Assembly (NCBI GenBank): GCA_965217195.1
Contig: CBDCHL010000003.1
Coordinates: 248,001 to 312,000, forward strand
Direction: 5' to 3'
DNA length: 64,000 bases
DNA from: UBA6623 sp965217195
Lineage (GTDB): Bacteria > Acidobacteriota > Terriglobia > Bryobacterales > UBA6623
Numbering within the stretch: the stretch's first letter is position 1; every line of letters begins with the position of its first letter. The notes below the pieces were generated by a model. The model was given only the letters and a program-made list of their open reading frames with translations. It did no database searches and had not been told where the DNA came from. The position numbers and the translations under genes are program-made. Below, in pieces: positions 53,177-61,305 of the stretch.

Positions 53177-53460
53177 AACGAAGGTCTCCACCGCCGCGGA
53201 CGGCGGTTGTCTCCGCGCAACCGCAACGTCAGCGGCTTGCGGGTGTCCTGAGAAATCGCGCCTGCAGTTAGCAACAATATCGCCGGTAGCAGCGCTCCGC
53301 CCCCCAGTCGACCCAGTCTTTCCTCCGGCAGTTGGATATGCTGCTTGAGCAGATCGATCTGCTGTAGTTGATCGTCGTTTCCGGCTTCGTCCTGCGTCTC
53401 CAAGGCAGCGGTCAGCCCGTAGATGCGAGGCCTACTACAATGAGAGCGCAAGCAAGTCAT
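53167..53460 (-). CDS. Small hypothetical protein, doubtful
   Basis: A 97-residue frame with one hydrophobic run (GGALLPAILLLTAGAISQ) after a polar stretch (LQQIDLLKQHIQLPEERLGR). It overlaps the FAH remnant by 10 bases and ends with many Arg and Pro. No family is recognised and no good ribosome binding site is seen. It may be real, like the membrane protein at a matching position after the intact FAH gene, or it may be chance. Confidence 0.25.
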   Translation of the reverse strand: MTCLRSHCSRPRIYGLTAALETQDEAGNDDQLQQIDLLKQHIQLPEERLGRLGGGALLPAILLLTAGAISQDTRKPLTLRLRGDNRRPRRWRPSFYP

Positions 53461-53485
53461 CTCGACGTATATCTAGGGTTGTACT

Positions 53486-54481
53486 GTGACCCCCGAAACA
53501 AATCGGGCGCCGTGCCTCGTCTCGGGAAAGGGCGCAAGCGAGACCAGGTTCCCTCTGGTCGACCGCACAGTGTGGACAGTCGGCCGCTCCCGACGGAGCG
53601 AAATCCTCATTGACTACGAGATGATCTCCCGAAAGCACGCTATGATTCAGCGGGCGGGTGTCGATTTCCTACTCGTCGACCTTGGCAGCCGCAATGGGTC
53701 TTTCGTAAATGATAACCGGGTTACAGTGCCGGTTTTTCTCAAGCACCAAGACGAGGTGAGGTTCGGCGGCCAAGAGTTTCTATTCCTTAACCCGGTGCAG
53801 GGCCCGGGAAACGAGGAAGGGTTGCCGGACCGTACGGTGGGCTCGGAGTCCACTCGACTTCTCATCTCTTTGCATGAAATCACGGTCCTCGTAGTAGACA
53901 TTCGAGATTTCACCGGGCTCTCCCAGCAATTGGATGAAGACCGCCTGGCACAGACCGTCGGGAGCTGGATGCGAAGAGGCGGCGAGATTCTTCAAGCGGA
54001 GAGCAGTTGGGGGCAGAAGTACATAGGTGACGCAATCATGGGCATCTGGGTCCACCGCCCCGAGCAACCCTACTTGGACACGATCTACCATGCTTTCGCT
54101 GCCCTATCGAAGCTGACGGAGGCCACAGCCGAGCTGCAAGAGAAGTTTGACCTTCCTCGCGAGGTGCGGATCGGAGCGGCCATCAATACCGACGCCGCAG
54201 GGGTGGGAAATCTCGGCATGGGAGATAGTACGGATTTCACCGCCCTGGGGGACGGCGTCAACAGGGCGTTTCGGCTGGAATCCTCATCGAAGCACATCGG
54301 CTATGACCTTGTGGTCGGTGAGACCACGTTCGCCCATATCCAAGAAGCGGTGCCCGATGTTTTCGACCAGCACACCTTGAAGTTAGAGGGATATCAAGAG
54401 TCGAGTGTGGTCTACGCGACACGATACCCCAAGATCGAGCTGATTCTCCAGTCGCTTCGGGAGAGACTCGACGCGCGATGA
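53486..54481 (+). CDS. FHA-domain class III adenylate/guanylate cyclase
   Basis: A 331-residue cytoplasmic protein. Residues about 15-100 form an FHA phosphothreonine-binding domain (WTVGRSRRSEILIDYEMISR, then DLGSRNGSFVNDNRV). Residues about 125-325 form a class III cyclase domain: metal Asp pair in VLVVDIRDFTGL and KYIGDAIMGIWV, and the transition-state Asn and Arg in GDGVNRAFRLE. The key residues appear intact, so it should make cyclic nucleotide in response to a phosphoprotein partner. Start is GTG. Confidence 0.9.
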   Translation: MTPETNRAPCLVSGKGASETRFPLVDRTVWTVGRSRRSEILIDYEMISRKHAMIQRAGVDFLLVDLGSRNGSFVNDNRVTVPVFLKHQDEVRFGGQEFLFLNPVQGPGNEEGLPDRTVGSESTRLLISLHEITVLVVDIRDFTGLSQQLDEDRLAQTVGSWMRRGGEILQAESSWGQKYIGDAIMGIWVHRPEQPYLDTIYHAFAALSKLTEATAELQEKFDLPREVRIGAAINTDAAGVGNLGMGDSTDFTALGDGVNRAFRLESSSKHIGYDLVVGETTFAHIQEAVPDVFDQHTLKLEGYQESSVVYATRYPKIELILQSLRERLDAR

Positions 54482-54493
54482 GCCCCCGAACGG

Positions 54494-54558
54494 GCCGGCA
54501 ACGTCGTCGAGCTTGTCGACGGTATCGGATTGTTGAGCGACGCGCTCACGCTGGGTAG
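54494..54558 (+). pseudogene. Degenerate second remnant of an FAH-fold gene 3' end
   Basis: GCCGGC-ACGTCGTCGAG-TTGTC-GACGGTATCGG-TTGTTGAGC follows the wording of the FAH gene tail, reading NVVELVDGIGLLS against IVEVEIDGIGVLS, with a codon missing and a shifted stop. The homology seems to run on into TTCAGCTTG, also found just after the gene at 51394. It is much older than the remnant at 53113. Confidence 0.55.
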
Positions 54559-54777
54559 AATTCAGCTTGCCTGTCAAGGGAAAGTTAAATATCCGAAACA
54601 CGAGTAACAACTTCGCCGAACGATCGCCGAGCGAACAGAGGTACGCTTCTTTGTTGTTCCATCGGATTACCGAGACTCGTCGGTGGTGATCTTTTCCTGC
54701 GCAGTCAGGATGAGCTGTTCTGTGTCAGCGATAACTAGGCTGGGCCGGCCCCGCAAACGGGGATCGCCGGGATACGT

Positions 54778-56046
54778 CTACTCGTATCTTAGAGCGTCCG
54801 CCGGGTCGAGTTTCGATGCTCGGATGGCTGGGATGATACCCGCGATCAACCCAACGAGAAAAAGGACGCCCGTTGAAACCACCAGCGACGTCGCCGAAAT
54901 GTGGAACTGGATGCTCCCCTGGTCGGCGGTAACCCCCTGGTCCTTGAACAACGGACCCAGTAGCGGCACCGAGCCGATGATTTCGGCGGCTGCGACGCCT
55001 ACTGCCACACCCACTATTCCTCCGATCAGCACAATAATCAATGCTTCGGCGAGGAACTGAGCAAGGATACTTCGCCGCGGTGCGCCGAGCGCTTTCAATA
55101 CACCGATTTCGCGAGTGCGGTCGATCACCGCGGCCAGCATAATGTTCGCCAGCCCTACCCCGCCAATCCCCAGCGTCAGCGCGCCCACGAAGAATAGTAA
55201 TGCGCTGGTAGCCGCCGATAGATCGTCGACGATGCTGAGGAAGCGGCTGAAGGGGAGAATCATCACGGCTTTATCATCGGTTGGAGAAAAGCGGTGCACG
55301 CCCGCCAGCAAAGTCCTCACCTGCTTCACCGCTTTGTCGATTAACGGACGGGCCACGGGCGACCAAACAATAAACTCGGGATACCGCGTGTCACGAAAAA
55401 CGGCCATCGTTTCATAGGGAATAAAGACACATTGATTGTCCGGTCGATTGTAGTTGGAAATTTGCACTTTGCTTTCCAAGAGCCCCACCACGGTAAAACG
55501 GATGCCGTTGATGGCGATGACCTCGCCGATCGGCGAGACGCTGCTGAAAAGATCCTTGGCGACTTTCGAACCGAGAATCGCCACGCGACGCCCATGGTGA
55601 CTGTCGTCGGGCGCGATCCAGCGGCCCTGTTTGATTCGCATGTTGCGAATGCGACTATATTCGGGCCATACCGATCTCAGTGTGAAGGTCTTCTCGCGCC
55701 GGCCTCGGACCACAACGGCGTCGTGCAACATGCCTTCGGGTGACACTGCGCCGACGAAGGCTGCGTCTTGCTTAATTTTCTCCGCGTCTGTCGTGCGCAG
55801 GCGGACTCGGCGACCGGCCCGAATGCCCCCGGCCTGCTCACTCGTTTGGCCCGACGCCATCAGGACCAGATCGTGACCGATTTCAAGGAATGCGCTTCGC
55901 AGGGCTTGCCCGAATCCGCTTCCGTACGACATCAAGATCAGAAAAGAGGCCACTCCCCACGCGAGGCTGGTGATCGTGACGATCGATCGCCGGCGCCGGA
56001 ACCTCAGTGAGTCGATCGCGTCGGCAAGGATACTGCCCCACCTCAT
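54778..56046 (-). CDS. MacB-like ABC transporter permease (second of pair)
   Basis: A 422-residue permease with the MacB/FtsX layout: TM1 near residues 20-45 (ITSLAWGVASFLILMSYGSG), a large periplasmic MacB_PCD domain of about 220 residues, and three C-terminal TM helices preceded by GVGLANIMLAAVIDRTREIG and VLKALGAPRRSILAQFLAEA. Its start lies 3 bases after the stop of the other permease, so they are a coupled pair. It probably forms a heterodimer with that partner and uses the upstream adaptor. Confidence 0.9.
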   Translation of the reverse strand: MRWGSILADAIDSLRFRRRRSIVTITSLAWGVASFLILMSYGSGFGQALRSAFLEIGHDLVLMASGQTSEQAGGIRAGRRVRLRTTDAEKIKQDAAFVGAVSPEGMLHDAVVVRGRREKTFTLRSVWPEYSRIRNMRIKQGRWIAPDDSHHGRRVAILGSKVAKDLFSSVSPIGEVIAINGIRFTVVGLLESKVQISNYNRPDNQCVFIPYETMAVFRDTRYPEFIVWSPVARPLIDKAVKQVRTLLAGVHRFSPTDDKAVMILPFSRFLSIVDDLSAATSALLFFVGALTLGIGGVGLANIMLAAVIDRTREIGVLKALGAPRRSILAQFLAEALIIVLIGGIVGVAVGVAAAEIIGSVPLLGPLFKDQGVTADQGSIQFHISATSLVVSTGVLFLVGLIAGIIPAIRASKLDPADALRYE

Positions 56047-56049
56047 TGC

Positions 56050-57300
56050 CTACCTCTCATAGCGCAACGCTTCGATCGGCGTCAGTTGCGCGGCCCGCCA
56101 GGCCGGCGGCATAGCCGCGCAGATAGCGACCACACCGAGCGCCGCCGCCGATATCAACCCAACCCGGGCATCGATGATCAGACCCGCGAACTGGGCCGGC
56201 ATGGGCAACATGTTGACCGCCGCCGCTAGGAGGAGAACCCCGCAGATCCCGGCGGCGCCCGCCAGCACGGCGAGCAGCATTCCTTCCATGAAGAACTCGA
56301 CCATGATGCGAAGCCGTGTTGCTCCCAAGGCCTTCTTCAAGCCGATCTCGTTCGTTCTTTCCGAAACGGTCATCAGCATCGTATTCGCGACGCCGATACC
56401 TCCAAGGCTCAGTGTGATGAGCGCGACGGCACCCAAAAAAATCTCCATCGAAATGAAAATGGCGTCGGTAAATTCAGCGCTTTGGACTGTGTCCCACATC
56501 CCCAGTGCCGATTCGTCTTGTGGATGGAAGCGGTGAATGCGTCCCAGCGTCCGTCGAACCTGCTGCTGCGCAGCCTTCCACTTCTCAAGCGAAGCTGGGC
56601 GGTAGATCAGCGTGTCCAGCAGTCCCTCGACGGCAACACCGCGGTTCGGCGGGCAATCTCGAATCAAGCTGCTTGCGGGAATCAGGACCTTCTCGTTGTC
56701 ACGGCCGTCGTAGGAGCTGTTTTGCTCCTTGTCGCTCATAAGCCCGACGACGCGATACGGGTAGCCGTTGATTTGGACCCCGCTTCCCAGAACATCGAGT
56801 CGGTCTTCAAAGAGTTGTTCCCGCACCTCCGCGCCCAAGATACACACTCGGTGTGACCGTTCGAGATCCCCGGCCCGCACTTGACGGCCCTCCGCCGCCG
56901 GCAGGGTGCGGAGCTCTAAGTAGTCTGGTGTGACCCCTACAACGAGAAAGCGCCCTGAGTTGAACGCGCTAGCAACTGAGACGTTGTGGCGCTTGACCTC
57001 GCCTGCAACGACGTCCACCAAAGTGCACTGCTCGCGGATCGCCTCGACGTCGCTTTGGTAGAGCCGAATGCGTCGTCCGGCCCGCTGACCGCCGGCCTGC
57101 ATCTCCGTACGGCCGCCCCAGACCATCACAATGCTGTCGCCCAACGCCGCCATGCTCTTGCGCTGACCCTGACGGAAGCCCTCCGCGAGCGAGGACATCA
57201 GCACCAGGGAGACAACTCCCCAGCCAATGCCGAACATGGTGAGGAAAGTGCGCAGTTTATTGCGCCACAGGCCGGAAACCAATTGGCGAATTACGTCCAC
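56050..57300 (-). CDS. MacB-like ABC transporter permease (first of pair)
   Basis: A 416-residue permease, paralogous to the next gene. TM1 is FLTMFGIGWGVVSLVLMSSL, the periplasmic domain spans about residues 50-270, and the C-terminal helices follow GGIGVANTMLMTVSERTNEIG with KKALGATRLRIMVEFFMEG. It lies about 110 bases downstream of the adaptor gene. The ATPase normally found with this kind of permease is not encoded nearby on this strand. Confidence 0.9.
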   Translation of the reverse strand: MDVIRQLVSGLWRNKLRTFLTMFGIGWGVVSLVLMSSLAEGFRQGQRKSMAALGDSIVMVWGGRTEMQAGGQRAGRRIRLYQSDVEAIREQCTLVDVVAGEVKRHNVSVASAFNSGRFLVVGVTPDYLELRTLPAAEGRQVRAGDLERSHRVCILGAEVREQLFEDRLDVLGSGVQINGYPYRVVGLMSDKEQNSSYDGRDNEKVLIPASSLIRDCPPNRGVAVEGLLDTLIYRPASLEKWKAAQQQVRRTLGRIHRFHPQDESALGMWDTVQSAEFTDAIFISMEIFLGAVALITLSLGGIGVANTMLMTVSERTNEIGLKKALGATRLRIMVEFFMEGMLLAVLAGAAGICGVLLLAAAVNMLPMPAQFAGLIIDARVGLISAAALGVVAICAAMPPAWRAAQLTPIEALRYER

Positions 57301-57412
57301 GATGCCCTCAAGCGTTTCGACTTGCGGTGCCTGAGCTTCGCAGGCAGTGAAGCCGTTCTAAAAGGCTTCGGAACCCGTGGGTAGTGCGATGACCGTCAAG
57401 AGCGGCCGGGCT

Positions 57413-58615
57413 TCATTGCAGCACGACCTCGTCGCCCTCTTTGACCCCGGACAGAACCTCGGACTTCGTCCCGTTGCTGATCCCGAGTTCAACGGCGACG
57501 CGGCGCTTGCCGGACTCCGACCCGGGTTCGGGAACTTCAACGAACGTAGTTCGGTCCCGGTCGTAAATCACGGCACCTTCGGGAATGATCAAAGTCCCTT
57601 CGTGCTCTTCGAGGATGATCTCGGCGTTCGCCGACATGTTGGCCAGCAGCAATCCTTCGGGGTTTTCCACCGACACTCTCACCTCGAAGGTCGTCACGTT
57701 GTCTTCTTCCACTCCCAGGGGAGCAATCTTGTACACCTCTCCGTGGAACACCCTGTCCTTGAAGGTTTCCACCGTGATGCGGGCGGGCAACCCGATCTTG
57801 GCGAGGCCGATATCATTCTCGTTGACCTGACCCTTGACGTACACCGCGCTCATGTCGCCGAGAACCATGACCATCGTCGCTCCGGCACCCATCGTCGTGA
57901 TCGACGACACCGCGCTTCCGACCTCCACCGCGCGCGACAACACCACGCCATCAATCGGCGACCGAATCGTCGTGTAGCGCAACTCCTCGGTAATGCGATC
58001 GATCACCGCTTGGAATTGCAGAACCCTGGCCTCTTTCTGGGCGATCGCGGCCTCGGCCGAGCTGATCGCCGACAAGGCCGCTCGTTGTCGGTTCAACGCT
58101 TGATCCAGCGCGCCTTCGGTGATGTCGAACTCGGATTTGGGAATCAGCCCGCCTTCATGAAGCTCTTGGCTGCGGGCGTGATTTCGTCGGGCCAATCGAA
58201 CGTCGTAGTCTTCAGCCTGGATGCGATACCTCTCTAACTCCGCCTGCGCAGTTCGCACGTCGGCCTTAGCGGCTGCCAAATTGGCCTTGGCTTCCCGAAG
58301 TTGGGCCAAGAGCTGCTCGCGGTCCAGCTCGATGAGTCCCCCGCCCAGACGAACGCGGTCCCCGACGTCCCGGTAGACTTTCTCGACGATTCCGCTGGCC
58401 CTGCTGCGCAGCTCGACGCGGTTCGAAATGGGCTCGACGACCCCGGTGGCCACTACCGATCGCGCCAGGTTCCCGCGTTCGACGCGGGCCAGGCTGCCTT
58501 CGTCGATCTCCGCACTCACTGTAGAGAAAGACTGCAAAAGTAGCCCCGCCGCCGCAAGTACAACGAGCAAGACGATGACGACTACCCACTTACGAAGGCT
58601 TTTCTTTCCGGTCAT
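57413..58615 (-). CDS. HlyD/MacA-family periplasmic adaptor protein
   Basis: A 400-residue membrane-fusion protein. An N-terminal anchor (WVVVIVLLVVLAAAGLLLQS) is followed by the biotinyl-lipoyl half GNLARSVVATGVVEPISNRV and VELRSRASGIVEKVYRDVGD, a coiled-coil hairpin at about residues 100-200 rich in Ala, Arg and Glu, then the second lipoyl half YTTIRSPIDGVVLSRAVEVG and a beta-barrel. It links an inner-membrane pump to the outer membrane. It heads the two-permease operon. Confidence 0.92.
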   Translation of the reverse strand: MTGKKSLRKWVVVIVLLVVLAAAGLLLQSFSTVSAEIDEGSLARVERGNLARSVVATGVVEPISNRVELRSRASGIVEKVYRDVGDRVRLGGGLIELDREQLLAQLREAKANLAAAKADVRTAQAELERYRIQAEDYDVRLARRNHARSQELHEGGLIPKSEFDITEGALDQALNRQRAALSAISSAEAAIAQKEARVLQFQAVIDRITEELRYTTIRSPIDGVVLSRAVEVGSAVSSITTMGAGATMVMVLGDMSAVYVKGQVNENDIGLAKIGLPARITVETFKDRVFHGEVYKIAPLGVEEDNVTTFEVRVSVENPEGLLLANMSANAEIILEEHEGTLIIPEGAVIYDRDRTTFVEVPEPGSESGKRRVAVELGISNGTKSEVLSGVKEGDEVVLQ

Positions 58616-58892
58616 ACGTTTGCTGCCCGAATCGCCCTATTCCCTTAAACGCCTTTGCATACGAAAACGTTAGCAGGAAAGTTCCTGAGAGGTAGCGCCG
58701 CATCGCCGTCGGTGCCTAAAGCGAGCCCGAATCGCCGCCAACAAAAGTGCCCGGGGTTCGTATTGCTTCATGCAGGCCACGGGATCCTGTGCCGTCTCGC
58801 GGGGACGTTTCGGACGGCTCGCGGCCGTAACGGACCAGGCTTCGTGTATCATTTGATGGCCCGCATTGACTCGATCTAGGCGTGAATTCCTC

Positions 58893-59747
58893 ATGATTGA
58901 CGTTCGCAACCTGAGCTTCACCTATCCTTCCGCCCAAGAACCAACTCTTCAAGAACTAGAGTTCCAGGTCGACGTCGGCGAGGTCCTCGGTTTTTTAGGG
59001 CCCAACGGCGCCGGCAAGTCGACTACCCAGAAGATCCTTATAGGATTGTTACGGGAATATAGCGGCGAGGCATCCGTCATGGGTCGCTCGCTCGCCGAGC
59101 ATGGGTCCGACTTCTACGAACAGGTCGGAGTCTCGTTCGAGCGCCCGAATCATTTTCTGAAGCTAACGGCCCTCGAGAACCTGAGCTACTTCCGGTCTCT
59201 TTATCGAGGTGAAACCGAAGACCCTCGGGACCTGCTCGCAACGGTCGGGCTGCAAGACGACACCGATCGCTACGTCGGCCACTTCTCCAAGGGGATGCAG
59301 GTGCGGCTTAACTTCGCTCGAGCCCTGCTCAACAAGCCGAAGCTGTTGTTTCTCGACGAGCCGACGACCGGCCTCGATCCGGTCAACACGCGGATCATCA
59401 TCGAGAAGATCCGCAGTCTGAGAGAAGATGGAACGGCCGTCTTCCTCACGACCCACAACATGAACCTCGCCGACGACGTTTGCGACCGCGTCGCCTTTCT
59501 CGTCGACGGCCGCATCCGGTTGATCGACGCGCCGCGCGAGCTCAAACTCCAGTACGGCTCACGCCGTCTGCGAGTGGAGTATGGGTCGAATCCCGCTACG
59601 GAAAACCGGGAATTCCCGCTGCAGGGTCTGGGCGACAACGAGGAATTCCTGCGGCTCATTCGCCGCGACGATCTGCAAACGATTCACACCCAGGAGACCA
59701 CCCTCGACGAGATCTTTATTCAGGTAACGGGGAGGCGGCTTTTGTGA
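58893..59747 (+). CDS. ABC transporter ATP-binding protein
   Basis: A 284-residue ATPase; the ATG at 58893 is chosen over an upstream TTG because the protein then starts MIDVRNLSFTYPS. Walker A is FLGPNGAGKSTTQKILIG, the signature HFSKGMQVRLNFARALL and Walker B LLFLDEPTTGLDPVN, with the switch His in FLTTHNMNLADD. The layout is that of a multidrug or lipid exporter subunit such as the DrrA/CcmA group. GTGA overlap with the next permease gene shows an operon of three. Confidence 0.95.
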   Translation: MIDVRNLSFTYPSAQEPTLQELEFQVDVGEVLGFLGPNGAGKSTTQKILIGLLREYSGEASVMGRSLAEHGSDFYEQVGVSFERPNHFLKLTALENLSYFRSLYRGETEDPRDLLATVGLQDDTDRYVGHFSKGMQVRLNFARALLNKPKLLFLDEPTTGLDPVNTRIIIEKIRSLREDGTAVFLTTHNMNLADDVCDRVAFLVDGRIRLIDAPRELKLQYGSRRLRVEYGSNPATENREFPLQGLGDNEEFLRLIRRDDLQTIHTQETTLDEIFIQVTGRRLL

Positions 59748-60466
59748 CCCGGCTGGTCTCGACGCTTAGGCACGACGTTCTGAACCAGTATCGCGAGGGT
59801 TTTTACTTCGCCTCCGTGATCGTTCTCATCACCGTGGGCGCGGTCATCAGTTTCCTTCCGCCCGGAGCCGCGGTGGTTGTTCCGGCGATTCTGCTGACCA
59901 ACATGTTGGTGGCAACATTCGTGTTTCTCGCGGCGCTCCTGCTGTTGGAGAAAGGGCAGGGCACCCTCGAAGGTCTGATCGTCACACCGCTGAGGTCGAG
60001 CGAATATCTGCTGGCTAAGGTTCTATCTCTCACTCTCCTCGCTGTGGTCGAAAATGCAGCGATCACCTCGGTAGCGCTCATGAACGGGTTGTTGACGGAG
60101 GTGAACTGGGGCTGGGTACTAGTCGGGTCGGCTTTCAGCGGGAGCGTCTATACGCTGCTTGGCTTTCTGACAGTAATCCGCTATCAATCGCTGAGTGATT
60201 TCATGATGCCGATGGTTCTGGTGACCGCGCTCCTTGAATTGCCGGCGATGATCTGTTTCGGGATGCCGGAATACCTCGCGTTGTACCTGTTGCCCACGCA
60301 CGGGCCGCTGCTTATGTTTCAATCGGCGTTGGAACCCATGCCCGCGATGCCCGCTTGGAAGTTGGTTTACGCCGTGGTCTACCCGTCGGCGTGGATCCTC
60401 GCTTCGTTCTTCGGAGGGCGGCGCGCGTTTCATAAATTCATCACGGTCGGGATTGGTAAATCCTAA
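59744..60466 (+). CDS. ABC transporter permease (first of pair)
   Basis: A 240-residue permease of six membrane helices, with a GTG start overlapping the ATPase stop. Helices include FYFASVIVLITVGAVISFLP, VVVPAILLTNMLVATFVFLA and YLLAKVLSLTLLAVVENAAI. The set resembles the three-gene exporters sometimes annotated as fluoroquinolone transporters, but substrate is not readable. The longer open frame upstream overlaps the ATPase gene and is not used. Confidence 0.88.
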   Translation: MTRLVSTLRHDVLNQYREGFYFASVIVLITVGAVISFLPPGAAVVVPAILLTNMLVATFVFLAALLLLEKGQGTLEGLIVTPLRSSEYLLAKVLSLTLLAVVENAAITSVALMNGLLTEVNWGWVLVGSAFSGSVYTLLGFLTVIRYQSLSDFMMPMVLVTALLELPAMICFGMPEYLALYLLPTHGPLLMFQSALEPMPAMPAWKLVYAVVYPSAWILASFFGGRRAFHKFITVGIGKS

Positions 60467-60467
60467 C

Positions 60468-61196
60468 ATGCACTCGCTGACACTAGTCCGAACGCTGACG
60501 GGAGGCGAGATCCGCAACATTCGCCGCGATCCGATGCTGCGCTGGCTGGCCGCTTTTCCGATCCTCACGGCTCTGGCATTGCGTTGGCTGGTGCCGCTGA
60601 TCGATTCGAGCATAGAGCTCGACCTGAAACCGTACTATCTGTTGATCATGAGCACTCACGCCGTCTTGGCCGCTCCGGTGCTGATCGGCTTTATTGTCGG
60701 GATCCTGTTGCTGGACGAGCGCGACGACAACACATTAACGGCGATTCGGGTAACGCCGCTTTCGATGCCTCGGTACCTGGCCTGGAAGCTGAGCTTGCCG
60801 GTCGCCGTGACTACCGTGCTGACGCTAGTCGGAATTCCACTTGCGGGCCTAATCCCTTTTCAACCGAACTACGCGATACCGGCGCTTGTCGGCGCACTTT
60901 GGGCGCCCATTCTCGCACTCGCCATGGTCGCGTTCGCCAAGAACAAACTGCAAGGGTTCTTGCTCATGCGCCTGACGAACCTTCTGCTTTTCATCCCGAT
61001 GGGCGTGTGGTTTTTCGATGCACGCTGGGAACCGCTATTCGCTGTCTTACCGGCCTACTGGCCCCTGAAGACATTCTGGCTGGCTGCTCGCGGAGAGAGC
61101 TATTGGGTGTTCTTCGCCGTTGGAGTGGTTTACCACGCGGTTGTCATGGCTTGGCTCTACCGACGTTTCCAGCGGGTGCTGGGCCAGGAAGGGTGA
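60468..61196 (+). CDS. ABC transporter permease (second of pair)
   Basis: A 242-residue permease with six membrane helices (WLAAFPILTALALRWLVPLI, THAVLAAPVLIGFIVGILLL, VAVTTVLTLVGIPLAGLIPF). The conserved inner loop GILLLDERDDNTLTAIRVTP is the coupling region common to this permease type. The ATG at 60468 lies 1 base after the stop of the previous gene, so the three genes form one export system. A separate membrane-fusion protein is not present in this operon. Confidence 0.88.
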   Translation: MHSLTLVRTLTGGEIRNIRRDPMLRWLAAFPILTALALRWLVPLIDSSIELDLKPYYLLIMSTHAVLAAPVLIGFIVGILLLDERDDNTLTAIRVTPLSMPRYLAWKLSLPVAVTTVLTLVGIPLAGLIPFQPNYAIPALVGALWAPILALAMVAFAKNKLQGFLLMRLTNLLLFIPMGVWFFDARWEPLFAVLPAYWPLKTFWLAARGESYWVFFAVGVVYHAVVMAWLYRRFQRVLGQEG

Positions 61197-61305
61197 GAGC
61201 ATAATAAATCGGAGTTGCCTCGAGCGGGTTTAAAGACGAAGAGTACGATTGACGGCACTTCAGTGCAGTCCTGGAATTGGAGAGGGCCGATATTCGAACG
61301 ACCGT

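Noticed and set aside
59480..59743. Upstream extension of the first export permease frame
   Set aside because: It lies entirely within the ATPase gene and is Arg/Pro-rich; the GTGA overlap at 59744 is the natural start.
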